Made by a program: the position numbers and the translations under genes. Of a stretch of DNA of 64,000 nt, positions 47,501 to 60,200 are shown piece after piece; position 1 is the stretch's first letter; every line of letters begins with the position of its first letter. The notes under the pieces are model-generated. The model did no database searches. It saw nothing but the letters and a program-made list of their open reading frames with translations, and was not told the DNA's origin. The DNA comes from Dromaius novaehollandiae (taxonomy: Eukaryota > Chordata > Aves > Casuariiformes > Dromaiidae). The stretch spans positions 8,517,448-8,581,447 of the forward strand of contig NC_088108.1 in assembly GCF_036370855.1 (NCBI RefSeq). The letters are read 5' to 3'.

Positions 47501-48260
47501 CGACCACTGGGCACCACGCAGGGACGGAGCTGCCCAGCACCACCAAACCCTGTGTGTCTTGGGAATGAGACCTCTCCTTCAACAACGCTTTGTGTTTCCA
47601 TCTACGCCTTTTTTCCCAGAATCAGCACTTCCAGCGGGAAGCAGCATGCTGTTAAAACCTCCTGGCCATCTCAACAACGACATCAGTGCAAGATCAGCTT
47701 GTCCCAACCTTACAGCAGAGAAACCGGGGCAGGGGTATGGATCGTGCAGGACCCAGCCTGGAAAGGGAGGGCAGGAGCAGGCGGGCACTCCTGGCTCTCC
47801 GGTCTCTGCCAGGGCAGTCCACCCTCCCCAGCTGGCTCCCACAGCTCTTTCTCGGGAAACATTTCAATAACATATCACACCTTCAGCTACTCAGCTGGGA
47901 AGGCCAAAGCTGCCCGTTCAGCAGCACCCCCTTGCAACCCTCCACTGCCTGCACGGGAACCAAAGAGGAACTTGGCCAGCCCCGGAGAGGACGTCTGCAC
48001 GCCGAGAAGTCCTTGGGCACAGCTGGCAACGGTGACAATGAGGAGAGGAAAAAAAAAAACAAAAACAAAAAGCAAAAGCCCACTTTTTTTCCCCGGGGGA
48101 AGCAGCAGTACCATACAGTTGCATCAGCCCCATTACCTTTGCTACCCGTGCAGAGACGAGAGGCGGAGGAGCACAGATCTAGCAGACAGACCCAGGGACT
48201 CACGTTTGGCGTCCCACAGCGCTGCCTGTCCCAGTTATACGAAAAGGTCTGATTAACCTC
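44570..48260. other. second GC-rich block with overlapping open frames
   Basis: GC-rich patches at 44640-44900, 45160-45500, 45940-46660 and 47400-48250. Long frames exist on both strands (for example 45272-45910 minus, 46273-46635 minus, 47552-48256 plus), overlap antisense, change frame freely and show no recognisable domain. An (AAAAC)n tract is at 46876-46898 and A-rich sequence at 48048-48078. No confident exon. Confidence 0.5.
46876..46898. repeat. (AAAAC)n repeat
   Basis: About four AAAAC units on the plus strand. Confidence 0.9.
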
Positions 48261-50559
48261 ACCATGAAACCAGCAGGTATTATTTTATGTGCCTTATTAT
48301 GCTTAATCCAGAAGGATAAAACCATTCATTTAGGTATAAGGTTGATTCCTTATTTGATGTTGTGAAATCAGCCAAAATTTAGCATTTGATCTCTGTTAAT
48401 CTATGATCTGTGCTACTGGGAGAACATACCCTGGCTCCTATTCCCCCCCTTGCTGGATTCCTTTATTCCCATATGCACTAGCATCTCAAGGAGATCGATA
48501 AAAACCTGCCAATCCCACAATGATAGGGTCTTTTCGGTTCTTGGCAATTTGCACCGTTCTTCACAGATTTCAGGTTTCTGCGAAGGAGGAGACTGTCAGT
48601 GTCTGTCTTGAAGAGCAAAGGGAAAGAGCAGGAGCCAAGAGACTCAGCAAGAGAAGCCAATAACCCCTTCTGCTACAAGCCTTGTGCCCTGGAAATCTGT
48701 GAACTCTCCATGTTGCAGGTTCCCTTCCACATCTTAGTTGTCTGCCAACATTCATCTGGTGGCAGGATCAGGGCCTTTTGCAATCATTCCCCTTACAAAC
48801 ACCAACAATACCCAGAGGCCTCTGCAGAAACTGGTCTCCCTATGAGCGAGCAGGTTCAAACCAGCAGCTTTCACTTGCAGAATCAACAGCAAGCCTGTAA
48901 CCATAAGCCCTGCAACATGAGCAAGCCCGTTTCTCACTAGGAACATGTCTCGGCATCAGTCAACGACATCACGCAAGGGCACGAGGGCTGCAAGCCTGGC
49001 CCACAGCCAGAGCCCACCGCATCCCCTGGACCAGCTTTCCTCCTCTTTGCTGGGTTTTGGATGAAGAGCCACAACCAGCAAGACAGGGACCCTCTCATCC
49101 ATCTGAGGCACATGGGATTTTGTGATGCAAGATCTTCAAAAAGCTGCATAAGTCTGTGATAAGCGCTAAACCCCCTGTACCAGCCAAACGTGGCCTTTTA
49201 TCACAGCAGCAGGAAGCTGCATTTCCTGCCTCTCTTACCTGAGCAGAACTCCCACCGCCTGATCATTAACGATTAGGCTTCTGCATCACTTGTTGGCTTC
49301 TACAGAGCTTTGCAACTTCCTCATTCTTTCCATTTTACTGACTTCAGATTTTCCACCCAACACTGCAGTTTTCTTCTAAGCCGAGATTTCATACAGCAGC
49401 TTCAGTAGGTTCTCATGAGTTACACTTCTCTCTTCATTGCTGACAGGTTGATTTTTCCCTAACAGCTTCTTTTCCTGGAACATGTGCAAGCCCATCTAAT
49501 TACCAGATAAGCACCTTGACTGTTATTAACAGATTTCCCTTTATTTCCCATCTCAAGTTACCCTTTTTTAACCCATATCTTTCTCTCTCTCCTTGCTTGG
49601 TTCCCATCCGTTCTTTCAGGACTCCCCTGCGTGCACACACCCAGCATGAAAGACCATCTCAGTGCAGTCAAGGAGCCCATACCAGACCTTTCCATGCACA
49701 AGCTAGACCAGAGCTCACCCTATCATCTCTTTTTTCAACATTTCACACCATGTTGTCTTTTCAGGTACCACCCTGCATGCATGTCACAACCTCCAAGACT
49801 TTCCATCTTCACTGATTTGCATCAGTTATATACAGAACATCACCATGCAGTAGAAAAATGGCAAAAAAAAAAAAAAAAAAAAACCCAAAAACAAAAAAAC
49901 CCACACAATTCCAAGGATTCCTAAATGAACTAAGCAGATCTGTAGGAAAATCTGCTCTTTCTCCTCTCAGCCCCATTTCTTGTCCATCCGCCCTTAGGTG
50001 GCTTCAAGGTGAGTCTGGAAACCAGCTCGTAGGGACTACAGGATCTCTTCCTCTACACAAAGACCCAAATCAGTGCCACTGCATGGTGCTACCATAATCA
50101 TGTGCCTGCACATTGCAAAATGGATGCAGGTTACAGACACTTCTGTGTTCTGCTGGGCTCTGAGACATGCCATTACTCAGATGTACATATCTGGCACTTG
50201 TTAAAGGCAAGGGTTGATTTTAATTTGCATGTAAACTTTTAAAAGCTGTAGAAAGTGATCTGTTGCAATGCACTTAGAGATGATTAGGAAGTCATAGATG
50301 AGGTGAGAAGCTCCATGTGGTACAGATAACCATCAGTCTTGCAGAGGTATCATCGATTTTACTAGTCCTACAATACTGAAACAATTCAGCAAATCTTCCA
50401 AACTGCTTAGAAAATCATTCTGGCACCTGAGAATACTTCTCTTTTCCTTTTCTGCAAGTGAAAAACCTGTTGTGTGGTTCCTACAGCTTAGCCTTCTGTT
50501 AAGCCATTTAAGTGACAGAGGATCCTGTTTTTGCTAAAATGCAGCTTTAGGATTCATCA
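48261..50559. other. intergenic with an A21 run
   Basis: Mostly unique sequence with an A-run at 49863-49883 followed by A-rich sequence to about 49900. No recognised gene. Confidence 0.6.
49863..49883. repeat. A21 homopolymer
   Basis: Uninterrupted A run on the plus strand. The sequence to its left shows no recognisable retrotransposon. Confidence 0.9.
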
Positions 50560-51130
50560 GACAGACCACGTGACTACCACGTGGGCAAGAGAGGGTCGGA
50601 TAGCAGAGGGGAGAGACACTCAAAGTTCATAAGGGGTTAAACAGGGTAGGTTTAACAAAGGACTTACGCTACAGGCTGCACGGGGAGCCGTGCGGAGAGG
50701 TCGCCAATGGGAGGCTGCTGGACGCGCAGACAGGACTCGACTCCTTGCTCCTAAGGGCCCCTTAAATCTACTAGAACTGTTTCCTTATCTCAGCTGCGCT
50801 AACCTGGAGTAGCTACTGCCCAGGAAGCAGCTAGACGTTGTTAACAGAATGGAATAGCCTGCCTGGCCCCGATGGGAATTTGGTCAGCGTGTAGTTTCAC
50901 ACGCTGGGGCTGCTACCACGTACTCTGCCAGTCACTGACTCCTCGCCAGATCTTCCGCGGGTGTTCTCACTACAGACCAGGTCCCCCGCAGAGCAGGGTG
51001 CGTGGCGCTCCCCCAGCAGCTCCTGGGTGCCCACCTCAGCTGGTCACGTGCAGAAGCGCCCTCAGTGGCATGAAGCAGGGACAGCCCCAGACCTGTGGCC
51101 CCGCGGTGGCGGTCCACAACGGCTGTTCTC
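50560..51130. other. moderately GC-rich segment, LTR-like but unproven
   Basis: Contains two CACGTG E-boxes 11 bases apart (50567-50572 and 50578-50583), an inverted repeat GCACGG/CCGTGC near 50689-50704 and a CCAAT motif near 50714. The composition recalls a solitary LTR, but I cannot find matching TG/CA ends or a target duplication. Confidence 0.2.
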
Positions 51131-51754
51131 ATGAGAAAGCTGGAACCCCCCCTATTCTCCAAAGGTTATGTCTCTGTTACTCCCAGAGTGGCAGAGCCTC
51201 AAGTGGCCTGCGTAAGCAACAACCCTATTGAACAGCCTGCGTCACTCCAACCAAGGCAGGCAGAAGCATTTCTATCTTTGAACTCAAGGTATCAGCATGG
51301 CGAAAATTCATCCATGTGGAAAACTCCTCCTTCCAGCCAACCACTTCCTCAGGTCCTACCCACTATCTCACCCACTATTTCTAGGAAGCCAACAAAAACT
51401 AGTTTGAAAACGCACCTATCCATGACAGCCCAGCTGCCAAAGCTGTGCTCTTTCAGGCAGGGCAGTGACACCACCCTGGGCACCATTTTTGCTCCTGCTG
51501 ACCATGAGGATCCCATTTCCACCCAGCCTGAGTCCATCAGCTGCCCCAGTCTGTCACCAACGAACTGCCTGGAGGGGCAATTCACTCCGTGGCTCCCCAC
51601 CAGCCCCGACCGTGGCACCAGCCTCCACCGGCATGTTGGCACACGTGGCATGGGCAAGCTCCACTCCCAAGGCCACAAAAGCTCAGCACAGCAGTATAAA
51701 AGGGATTTTGTGAAACATAAATCAGCCTTACGGAGCCAATTACAGAAAATGTAA
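51131..51754 (+). CDS. 207-codon open frame, unrecognised
   Basis: The longest ATG-started plus-strand frame in moderate-GC sequence, from ATG at 51131 to TAA at 51752-51754. The predicted product is rich in Ser, Thr and Pro with a basic C-terminus (QQYKRDFVKHKSALRSQLQK). There is no signal peptide, membrane segment or known domain. The antisense strand is also open over about 145 codons (51349-51786), which argues for chance. A TATAAAAGG motif lies inside the 3' part (51695-51703). It could be a species-specific or decayed retroelement-derived frame. Confidence 0.15.
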   Translation: MRKLEPPLFSKGYVSVTPRVAEPQVACVSNNPIEQPASLQPRQAEAFLSLNSRYQHGENSSMWKTPPSSQPLPQVLPTISPTISRKPTKTSLKTHLSMTAQLPKLCSFRQGSDTTLGTIFAPADHEDPISTQPESISCPSLSPTNCLEGQFTPWLPTSPDRGTSLHRHVGTRGMGKLHSQGHKSSAQQYKRDFVKHKSALRSQLQKM

Positions 51755-54700
51755 AATGGAGGAAAAAAAACAAAAAACAAAAACACTTGTCCTATATTTT
51801 ATGGTCATTCCTTGAGAAAGAAAGGTTTTTGCTCCAACTGCCTCTTCGATAACATCTCTTTTTATAGTTGTAATGATGCCTTACTGATAGGAAGATCCTG
51901 CAGAGTTTTAGCCTGGCTTAAAACAAATCCATCTATAGCACTAAAGAGACTTCAACTATCATTGAGAGAGGGAGGAGAAATAAAAAAATATTATTTAGTA
52001 GAAAGAGTATCAAATTTGATAGAAACTAGATTTCTTCTGAAGTGATACTGATTAGTAGCTTGCTTAGGCCCTGACATCAGTTCAGGAGCTGAACTTGAAC
52101 TCAAATAAATTCAAGTTTAAAAGTATTCAGTCTTAAATAAAAATATGGTTTTGTCTTTTACTATGCCAAGAATGTTTTTAACAATTAATTATTCAAATGT
52201 CTAATGAGTTAAGAAATGTTAACAGTTTTAAGAAAGAAAAGGTTTGAACAGTAAAAGATTGGAGGATAGCACTTCCAATAATCCAGTCATTTCATGCTTG
52301 CCACTTGCAAGAACTGATTAGGTTGGCAGTTAAAACAATATACCTATAAAATTTAGTATCTTGTTTCATCATTTAACATATGACAGTAACCACGTGGTTT
52401 CTCATATTATTGGTTTTACGGTTTACTGGTGGTTTTGTACCAAGAAGTTATCTTGCAGTTACCTACCTTACAGTGACTAGGGTTTTGAGACGTGCCATCC
52501 ATCTGAGAGACTGCCATTGTCAGGGTTAAAGAAAAAGGTGCCGATAGCTAGCTTGAATATGAATGTGGATAACGCACTTCCAAGAATTTATGCTACTGGT
52601 AAGTCAGAAAACCACAAAAAGGAAAAAAAAATTACTACATCCCAGCCAGGTAACTCAGCAGCCATGAAAAGTCTATTCAAGAGTGTCCGAAATAAATCAT
52701 CGGCAACTGGAGGAGCTATAGCAGAGAGAAAGGACAGGTGCATGGAGCAAGGCACCGCCACTCACATTCCCAAGTTATTCTGGGTCCTAGAATAAGTTTA
52801 GCTACATATTTATGGCTCTCAAGGCTGCACTAAAACTACCCTCTTCCCCAAATTTCTGGCCAAGTGACAGAACTATGAAGGCCTCTTCGTCCAACAGCCA
52901 AACATGGCTCACCTGACCTTCTCTCCAATGGCAAGTACAAGAGTCTTCACTACAGTCATGGTCCAGCATGTAAAACAGGTCTTCTGTTACACATCTAAAC
53001 CAGAATATCAGCAAATCACATCCTGACAGTACTGAAAAGTACAACCTGTTCTCAAACATCTCAGCCATGAAAATCATGTAAACACCTATTTTGTCTTTTG
53101 CTGGAGTCTTTAACCTCCATTAGTCTTCTGTAATTTAACGTTTTCCTAACATTTTATATTTTTGTAAGACACGAAATTTGGCCCACTTTAATCTAGCAAA
53201 TCATTCCTTTCAGTTCCAAAAGTACTGGCCATTTTGTTCACTAACACAGAGGTAATCCTCCGTGAGCCAAAAGGTGGAAGTTTCAGCAGAGGTTAAGGCT
53301 GCTAGAGCACACTACAGATCTATCCTTGGAAAAAGAACATTAAGCACTTTGTATTAAAAACAGTACTTCTAGAAACCTCCCCCCCTTCTATTTTCCTCTG
53401 AAAAGGCCTGTTTCGAAGGCAGAATCAGAACTCCGTCAACTAAAGTGACATTAAAAAAAAAAAAAAAAAAACAACCACACACTGTCTATAAAACCCAGCA
53501 GAAAAGCCCCAATCTGCTCTCAAAGTACAAACCCTGAAGTATGCTTTAAGAAGGGTATTTTCTCCATCTCTATTGTTCTTCTCTACAAAGAGTCTTGTTA
53601 ACCAATTTTATCTTGGCCCTAAAGTAGCTCATCATGACCTTTGGACACTTTCCTCTGGAAAAAGGGATTTCTTCACCATAGCGCAACAGCAACAGCTCTG
53701 CATATTTGTGTGTTCTTACCAAGAACTATGATTTGTGAAGATCTGCAGCTACAAAGTGACAGAAAAAGAAGTTATTAGTCACTGGACGCATAGTCCACGT
53801 CCAAGTTTACACATTCCCCATCAATGGTGGTGGTAGTGTTTTGTTCTGTTTTTTGTGGTGGTGGTGGGGGGGGGGCTAGGTACCATACACAGTAGGGACA
53901 TTTTGCTAGGGAAATCAAACCAACTCCAGGCCAACATAAAATATCCAAACAGCGTGTGTCCTGCACTAATACTGAGATCTATGAATCTCCTGTATCTGAT
54001 CAAGTTGTTAATAGACACAGCATATGGGAAATAACATTAAGAGGCTGAGAAGAATGCAAAATGAGTAACACAGCAACAGTGACCACCCCCCTGTAGAGAA
54101 ATCTTTAGAAATTTAATCTGTATAACCCTATACCTGGTCTCAGATGTGGCTTTACCTAAACCTTGACTATCTTCTTCCGACAAGAAACCAAAGTTAAAAC
54201 AAAACAACCAAAAAACACCACCCCTCCTAAACTTAATCAGGTACTACCAGGGGTAGATTTATCTTTTCCCTTAATTTCAGTCACAAAATGTAGCTAGGGA
54301 ATTCTCAGTTAAGTTTTTACACTGGTGATAAATCTCACCTTTGTTTCTCCACCCACACACCACCTTTGAGCTGGAAACACTCTTTATTTCAGCTCTCCTT
54401 TTTCAAGTACCTGCCTGTCAGAAGAGAATACTCCACAGCAGACCATCTTCATGGGGTTGGCTTCTTCTACAGTCCACTATCTTAAGGTAGTATACTTGGA
54501 ATTTATACACAAAAACTAGAATTGACAGACAAAAATCTTTCTCTTTCAAAAACTTTCTAAGTCTTCTTGCACCTGTTAGTCTGCTGAAAAGTACATCACC
54601 TCCTGTGAGTCTGCATACTGCGGTGCCACAGAAAGCAATGCATCTTTCCAAAACAACTCTCGCAGAGGGCCTCTTTCCATTAGAGTCAACCTCTCTGCTC

Positions 54701-54924
54701 ATGCAGATCAAGTGACTAAACTAGCATACACAGAATATTAACTATATAACTCTCTAAAGTAGTGACATATTAATATGATGTAAATAGAACATTTGCCTTA
54801 TAATTCTGCAAATGTCTGCCAAGAGTCAAATGAATGTAAGAACTGCTTGATCCCGGCTTAAGAAGATTACACATGATCTTCCATTTCTTCCCTCAGTTTG
54901 CATGGCCAGCAGACAAAGGTACTA
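51755..54924. other. intergenic, about 3.2 kb
   Basis: AT-rich sequence with an A19 run (53453-53471) and a GTG/G-rich tract (53826-53877, ending in about ten G). No gene recognised. Confidence 0.6.
53453..53471. repeat. A19 homopolymer
   Basis: Plus-strand A run with no recognisable element attached. Confidence 0.9.
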
Positions 54925-55462
54925 TTTTCCTCTACTCAGCTCTGGTGAGGCCACATCCGGAACAGCATGCCCACCTCTGGGCCCCTCAGATCAAGAGGAA
55001 CATGAGAAAGCAGAGTAGCTTAGCGAAGGGCTACTGAGATGGTCATGGCAGAGGCATGTGACCTACAGGAGAGGACAGGGGAATTGGACTTGTTCAGCCT
55101 GGTGAGGAAGGACAACCAGCCTGCAGTCCACAACTACTTCAAGGGCAGCTACAAAGATGATGGGGTCAAACTTCTCCTGGTCATGGCAGATGATATACAA
55201 TGGGAACAAAAGCTACATCTTTGGATGTTCAGCTTGAGGCATATGAAAAATTTCTTAATCGGGAAGGTAGTGCAGCACTGCAACAGGTTATCCTGAGCTG
55301 GTGGAGCTGCCACCCTTGGCAGTTTTTAATGCTCAGCTAGAAAAAGCCAGTAAATTAAGGTTGACCTAAATCGGTGTTGGCAACAGCCTACCATTCAGGG
55401 GGAAACTGGACAAGATGAATTCCAGAGATCCTTTCTAATCAATGTTTCTATGATCATTAAAA
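54925..55462 (+). mobile_element. CR1 LINE 3' fragment, sense
   Basis: A 5'-truncated CR1 copy starting at CTCTGGTGAGGCCACATCCG and continuing with TCTGGGCCCCTCAGATCAAG, CAGCCTGGTGAGGAAGGACA, a segment corresponding to the nontranslated 3' region (AGCTGGTGGAGCTGCCACCC), and ending at TTTCTATGATCATT, the CR1 tail type. Compared with the copy at 18.7 kb it starts further 3', keeps the region deleted there, and is more diverged. The short open frame inside is a relic. Confidence 0.9.
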
Positions 55463-56585
55463 AGAAAGACCTATAACCTGTTTGTTTTGGATTTTGTAAA
55501 CAAATATTTACAGCTTTTCTTAATCCAGCTGACAATTAGAGGTTGACTTTAAAAAAAAATCTTTTGTCTGTTAATAACAAATTTTTACTCAGTAATGTGA
55601 TAGGTGTCAAAAGAGCTATGCTGAAACATCTTAAAGCCCTGGCTCTCCAAAGTAGACATTTAAAAAACCAAAAAAACAGACCAACAAACCCCACCACCAC
55701 ACCACAACAGTTTTTCCTACATCACAGAACTTCTATAGGACTGGTCTGTGTGCTGCTACTACAAGGCACTAAAAAAAAGTCTGCCAGTGACCACTGGAAG
55801 AGTTCTCTATATTCAGAAGGGAGGCAGAAAAAAACATACCTGAATCTCAAAGTTTGGAATAGTAGCACTTGAAATAAAATTGCAAAAACACCCACCATTT
55901 GAACAAATCAGAGGCCAAATTCAATGAGTAAGTTGACATGAATTATTTATCCAGATCTGGAGCTCATAAAAAGTCAGGCGACTCTCACCCTTAACTGCTA
56001 TGGTACTAGAATGAAAACTGAGTAAGAGATTTTCATTTGACCTTCACAAAAGCTACAAGCCATTGCTTTGAAAATAACCTCATACTGATTTGAGCTAAAT
56101 AGCATTACTAACTTGATCTTTACTTTAAGTAAACATTACTAGCACCATCTTTTGAAAGCATAATTCTTTGTAATCAACTGCAGCATAAACTTCAGCTTAC
56201 TGAATGATACTTATCTGCCCCCAGAGACAAGACTCCTTTCCCCAAAACATTCCATCCAAATTCCCTTAACACACATCCTCCTTTGTACCTTAAAACTGTA
56301 AGGAAAGAAACATACCTCATAAACCAAACAAAAACAGAAAAGAATTATTTTGTTCAATCAATGCAGGTTAAAGATGGTGCCTTGCCAAAGCAGAAATTCT
56401 TCTGAATACCCATAATTCGAACATCCCAGTAAAAACACTTTTTCCTGTTTTCCCATTATTAGCTACAGCACTGTTTGAGGATGGAAATAGCAATGGACTC
56501 TCACTTGTATTGCTCTTCTGACTAGTTAAATACAGAGTGGAATAAGAGAGGCCTCCTAAATTCACGTTGAGAGTGGAGAGAGGAG

Positions 56586-56626
<41 letters not shown>

Positions 56627-56635
56627 AGAGAGTGA
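56586..56635. repeat. A38 run followed by (GA)n
   Basis: About 38 consecutive A then GAGAGAGAGAG. The longest homopolymer in the window; length is likely unstable in assembly and in populations. Confidence 0.92.
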
Positions 56636-57150
56636 CATTTTAAGCAGGAGGACTTCCTCAAAAACAAAATGCAAGTAAGCTAGGGTTATTTCTACTTTTT
56701 TCTTCTAATAAAGACTTTTTTCGAAAAAAGACATTGCAGGTCACCAGTACCTTCTCCACTTCTCTCCTCCAGCAAGACCTACACGGACGTAAGACATATC
56801 TCGTACTGACGCAGCAACACTTTTTATTCTTAGAATACAATGGTCTGAAAGCCCTGGCCAAAAAACAAACTGTTCAATTTCTCTGTAACTTTTTTTGACT
56901 AAAAATGATTTATAGTTGTAAAGGGTTTACCTCTCCATTATTGCCACTATGTATCCGGGCTGGGGGCACCTTTCAGAAAGGTGAGACCTAGCGGCATCTG
57001 CCCAGCTCAAACTGGCAAGGTTAATCAGTTTAAACTAAGTTGGACAGCAAAGGTAACTGTTTTGGTGGGAGTCAGGAGGTGACTGATCCAGGGTTACATG
57101 ACTGGCAAGGCCGTCAGCAGCTCAGTGACAAACTAACACAGGAATAAATT

Positions 57151-57290
57151 AATTGCCCCTTCAGAGAGGAGGTGGGCAGCATGCAGATGTTCGACACCAT
57201 GTAGAAGGCCAAGCCCGAGGAGAAACCACTAAGCATTGTGGTCAAGCTGTCAGCCAAGACCCAACAACGTTGGTTGGTTGGAGTATCCTG
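57151..57290 (+). pseudogene. possible decayed retrocopy fragment
   Basis: In one plus frame the sequence gives NCPFREEVGSMQMFDTM, a TAG at 57202-57204, then KAKPEEKPLSIVVKLSAKTQ. The codon pattern is protein-like over about 40 codons on both sides of the stop. Parent gene not recognised; chance is possible. Confidence 0.15.
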
Positions 57291-60200
57291 CTGCCCTAGA
57301 TCCACATGCTGGTCTTTAACGAGACCTGAAGCTCTGATTTGTGTGTACGTATGTTTGTGTTTCCTAGAACAGGAATCATTATCCACCCGCTACAGCCATC
57401 CTGCCAAGTTAACACATTTTTGATTATGTATCGCTTATTGGTGTGTTTTTGTTCTATTGACTGTTCTACACACCATCCATTTCTCTTAAATGAATAAGCA
57501 ATGAGTAGCAGTCACGTTAGTTTAAGAAGAAATCTAACTTTCCTTGCAGGTAGGGATTTAACAAATCTCTAAATGACATGCCTTTGGAACCTTAATAACG
57601 GATCGAGTGACCCAAATCTAATACTTCTGATGAAAGGAACAGCACATGAACAAATGAGGCTTCAAAACAGTTTGTCAGAATCCCCTACAGATCTGCAACA
57701 AAAATAGATATCTTGTTTACATATGTTGTGGTGCACTACTATCTCGTTAATTCAAATTGAATCCCACAAAACATAAGGTAATGCAAAGTCCTAAGGATAG
57801 AATTTCAGCTGTTTCACAGTATGCCACTTTTTGTCAGATCTACAAATCCAACCAAGGTGAGCTAGAAAACTACGCAAGTTAAAAGTCATTCTGAAGTGAA
57901 AGATGAAGTGTTGCAAGGCAAGCAAAAAGAAGAAAAAGACAACTTTGTAATGAAAGCAACTCAAAATAGAACATCTGTTCCTCTTAGCCTCATAGCATTT
58001 CAAACAAGCTGCTTTCACCAAGAACAAGCCATTGAACTGAGCAAGAAAAAAAACAAAACAAAACAAAAAAACCCTGTTCCTAAACAAGAAAAACTAGTGA
58101 GAGTTTGAACAGGCAGGCTTCTGCAGTTTTGAGTATTTACACAGGATGCCCTTCAACTATAAACCATCAGTACCTCAAAGAGGAGGAAAATGACAAGATA
58201 GTGTATTTTACTGACAAAGTCACTTCCCTAATCCATACTATGTTCCATAAATCACTTCAATTCCTGGCTGTTACACTTCAGTAAAAGAAAACCACAAAAA
58301 TTGAACCTGCTTTTCAACATGCAAGATTACAAGCCAGAAAGAGAAATAATGAAGAGACAGGTTTTGTCAGTTGATACTAAGAGGAATTGTGCAAACGACA
58401 ACTCAGTATTTTAAGACGAAAAATACTAAGAGCAGTCTAAATGCAAGATATGGCACATCTTTAAGTGCTTTTGTGCATGATATGAAAAACAAGTGGATGT
58501 GGTTTGCTTTTTTGCTTATAGTGGAGTTCAACAGTCTAAAAAGAAGAAAACAATATAAACCTGTGAAAACAGTGTGTTAAAATAATAAGAGATCTGTGCG
58601 TACGTCACGCAAGAACTGTGGTTTAACTGCTATTTAAAAAGCAACAGCAAAATGCATGGCTTCCTGGAATGGCCATATGGTGTGGTAAATAATAAGGGCT
58701 TTCATGTGGAGCTGCCAACATAGTACTCCAATTCTGAAGCACTCTGTAGAATACTTGGGCTGATGAGCGCAAGATCAGCAGGTTGAGATGAAGCCTCCAT
58801 CATACGCACACCGCAGCTCTGAGCCAACCAAAAATAACCATTAGCTGGATTAACTATGGCACAGTATTTGTATCAATTTCCAAGAAGGCTACTGTCTTAC
58901 AATATCTGTTGGCAGATGTTATAGGCGATTTTGAGAGAAAGGGACACGGAAGAACGTTAAGCTTAAGGTCAAATATATCAAATGAGCATTCTAGACAGGG
59001 TTATTAAAATTTAGATCATAACCCTTAAAAAGATATGCCTTACTCTAATGGGAAGCCAGATTAAATAACGACCTTTCTCCAAACAAACATGCTATCCCTG
59101 CTTAAATTATGACAAGTAAGTTATAACTGTATTAGTATCCAGCACAGCGCTTTCTCAAGGCACTCATAAAGAATGGAAATAGATGGGATATTCTTAGCTT
59201 ATTCAAGAGAGCACACTAGGAATGTCTACAATCCACCAAATTTGAAACAATTTGCTGCTGTTGGCATTGATCTGACCTTGTCATTACCCACCTCAACACA
59301 CTAGAAATTGTTTTCAACAGTAGACTAATTAATTGTTCAATTTCTCCAAATCCTTTTCTTTTATAACATGAATTTGAGGAGGTTTTTTTGTTTGTTTTTG
59401 TTTTAAATGAAGCAAGGTCCAATTCTGGGTCCTCTTCCTTATCTGAGATGCTCTAGTTCCATCAAAGGAATTGTCATTTTGACTATTATCTTTCTAAAAT
59501 TTCGTCTTACAGCTTTTTTAAGGCCAGTTTTTCTAAACGTAAAGAATTGAAGCTGTCATCAGCTGAACATAGAAATTTTCTTTTTAAAACTACGTACAGG
59601 CTCTCTTTCAGACAAATACAGCTAATGTAAGCAAAATATGATGTGCTTTCCTCTTTTTTCAATCAAAATCACTCTGAAAAGCTTTAGCGCAAGTTACACA
59701 ATCCCTTTTGGGGAATGATGATTGTATTACAAAGAACTGTACAACACAAGTTTTATGTGGGGTTCTATGACACAGCTGCCAAAATACTTCTTGTTGACTT
59801 AAAATGCTTTGGATGTTTTTGGGCACAGGTATAGTTTTTTAACATTTGTACTTCCACTATGATATAAGTTTCTAGAATTTAGCACTGTATCAAAAAACCA
59901 AAAACAAAACAAAAAAACACACCCCACACCCTTCCAGTGGGAAGGCACTCATTTACGCCATATTTTTAATGACTAGAACTTCAGCTGTTCAAAGCTTATT
60001 TAAAAATATGAAAACTAAGAGATTTAATCAAAAGACCACCACATTTAGGGCACCACATTGGCAACATGAGAACGGGACACAAAGAAGAGGTGAAAATAAT
60101 ATGACAGCCACAACTGACTTCGAATTGTCACTTCCTTATATAAATCATTATTATAGAATAATATTGTCCTACATTACCTTATTTTTCAAATATGTCATCT

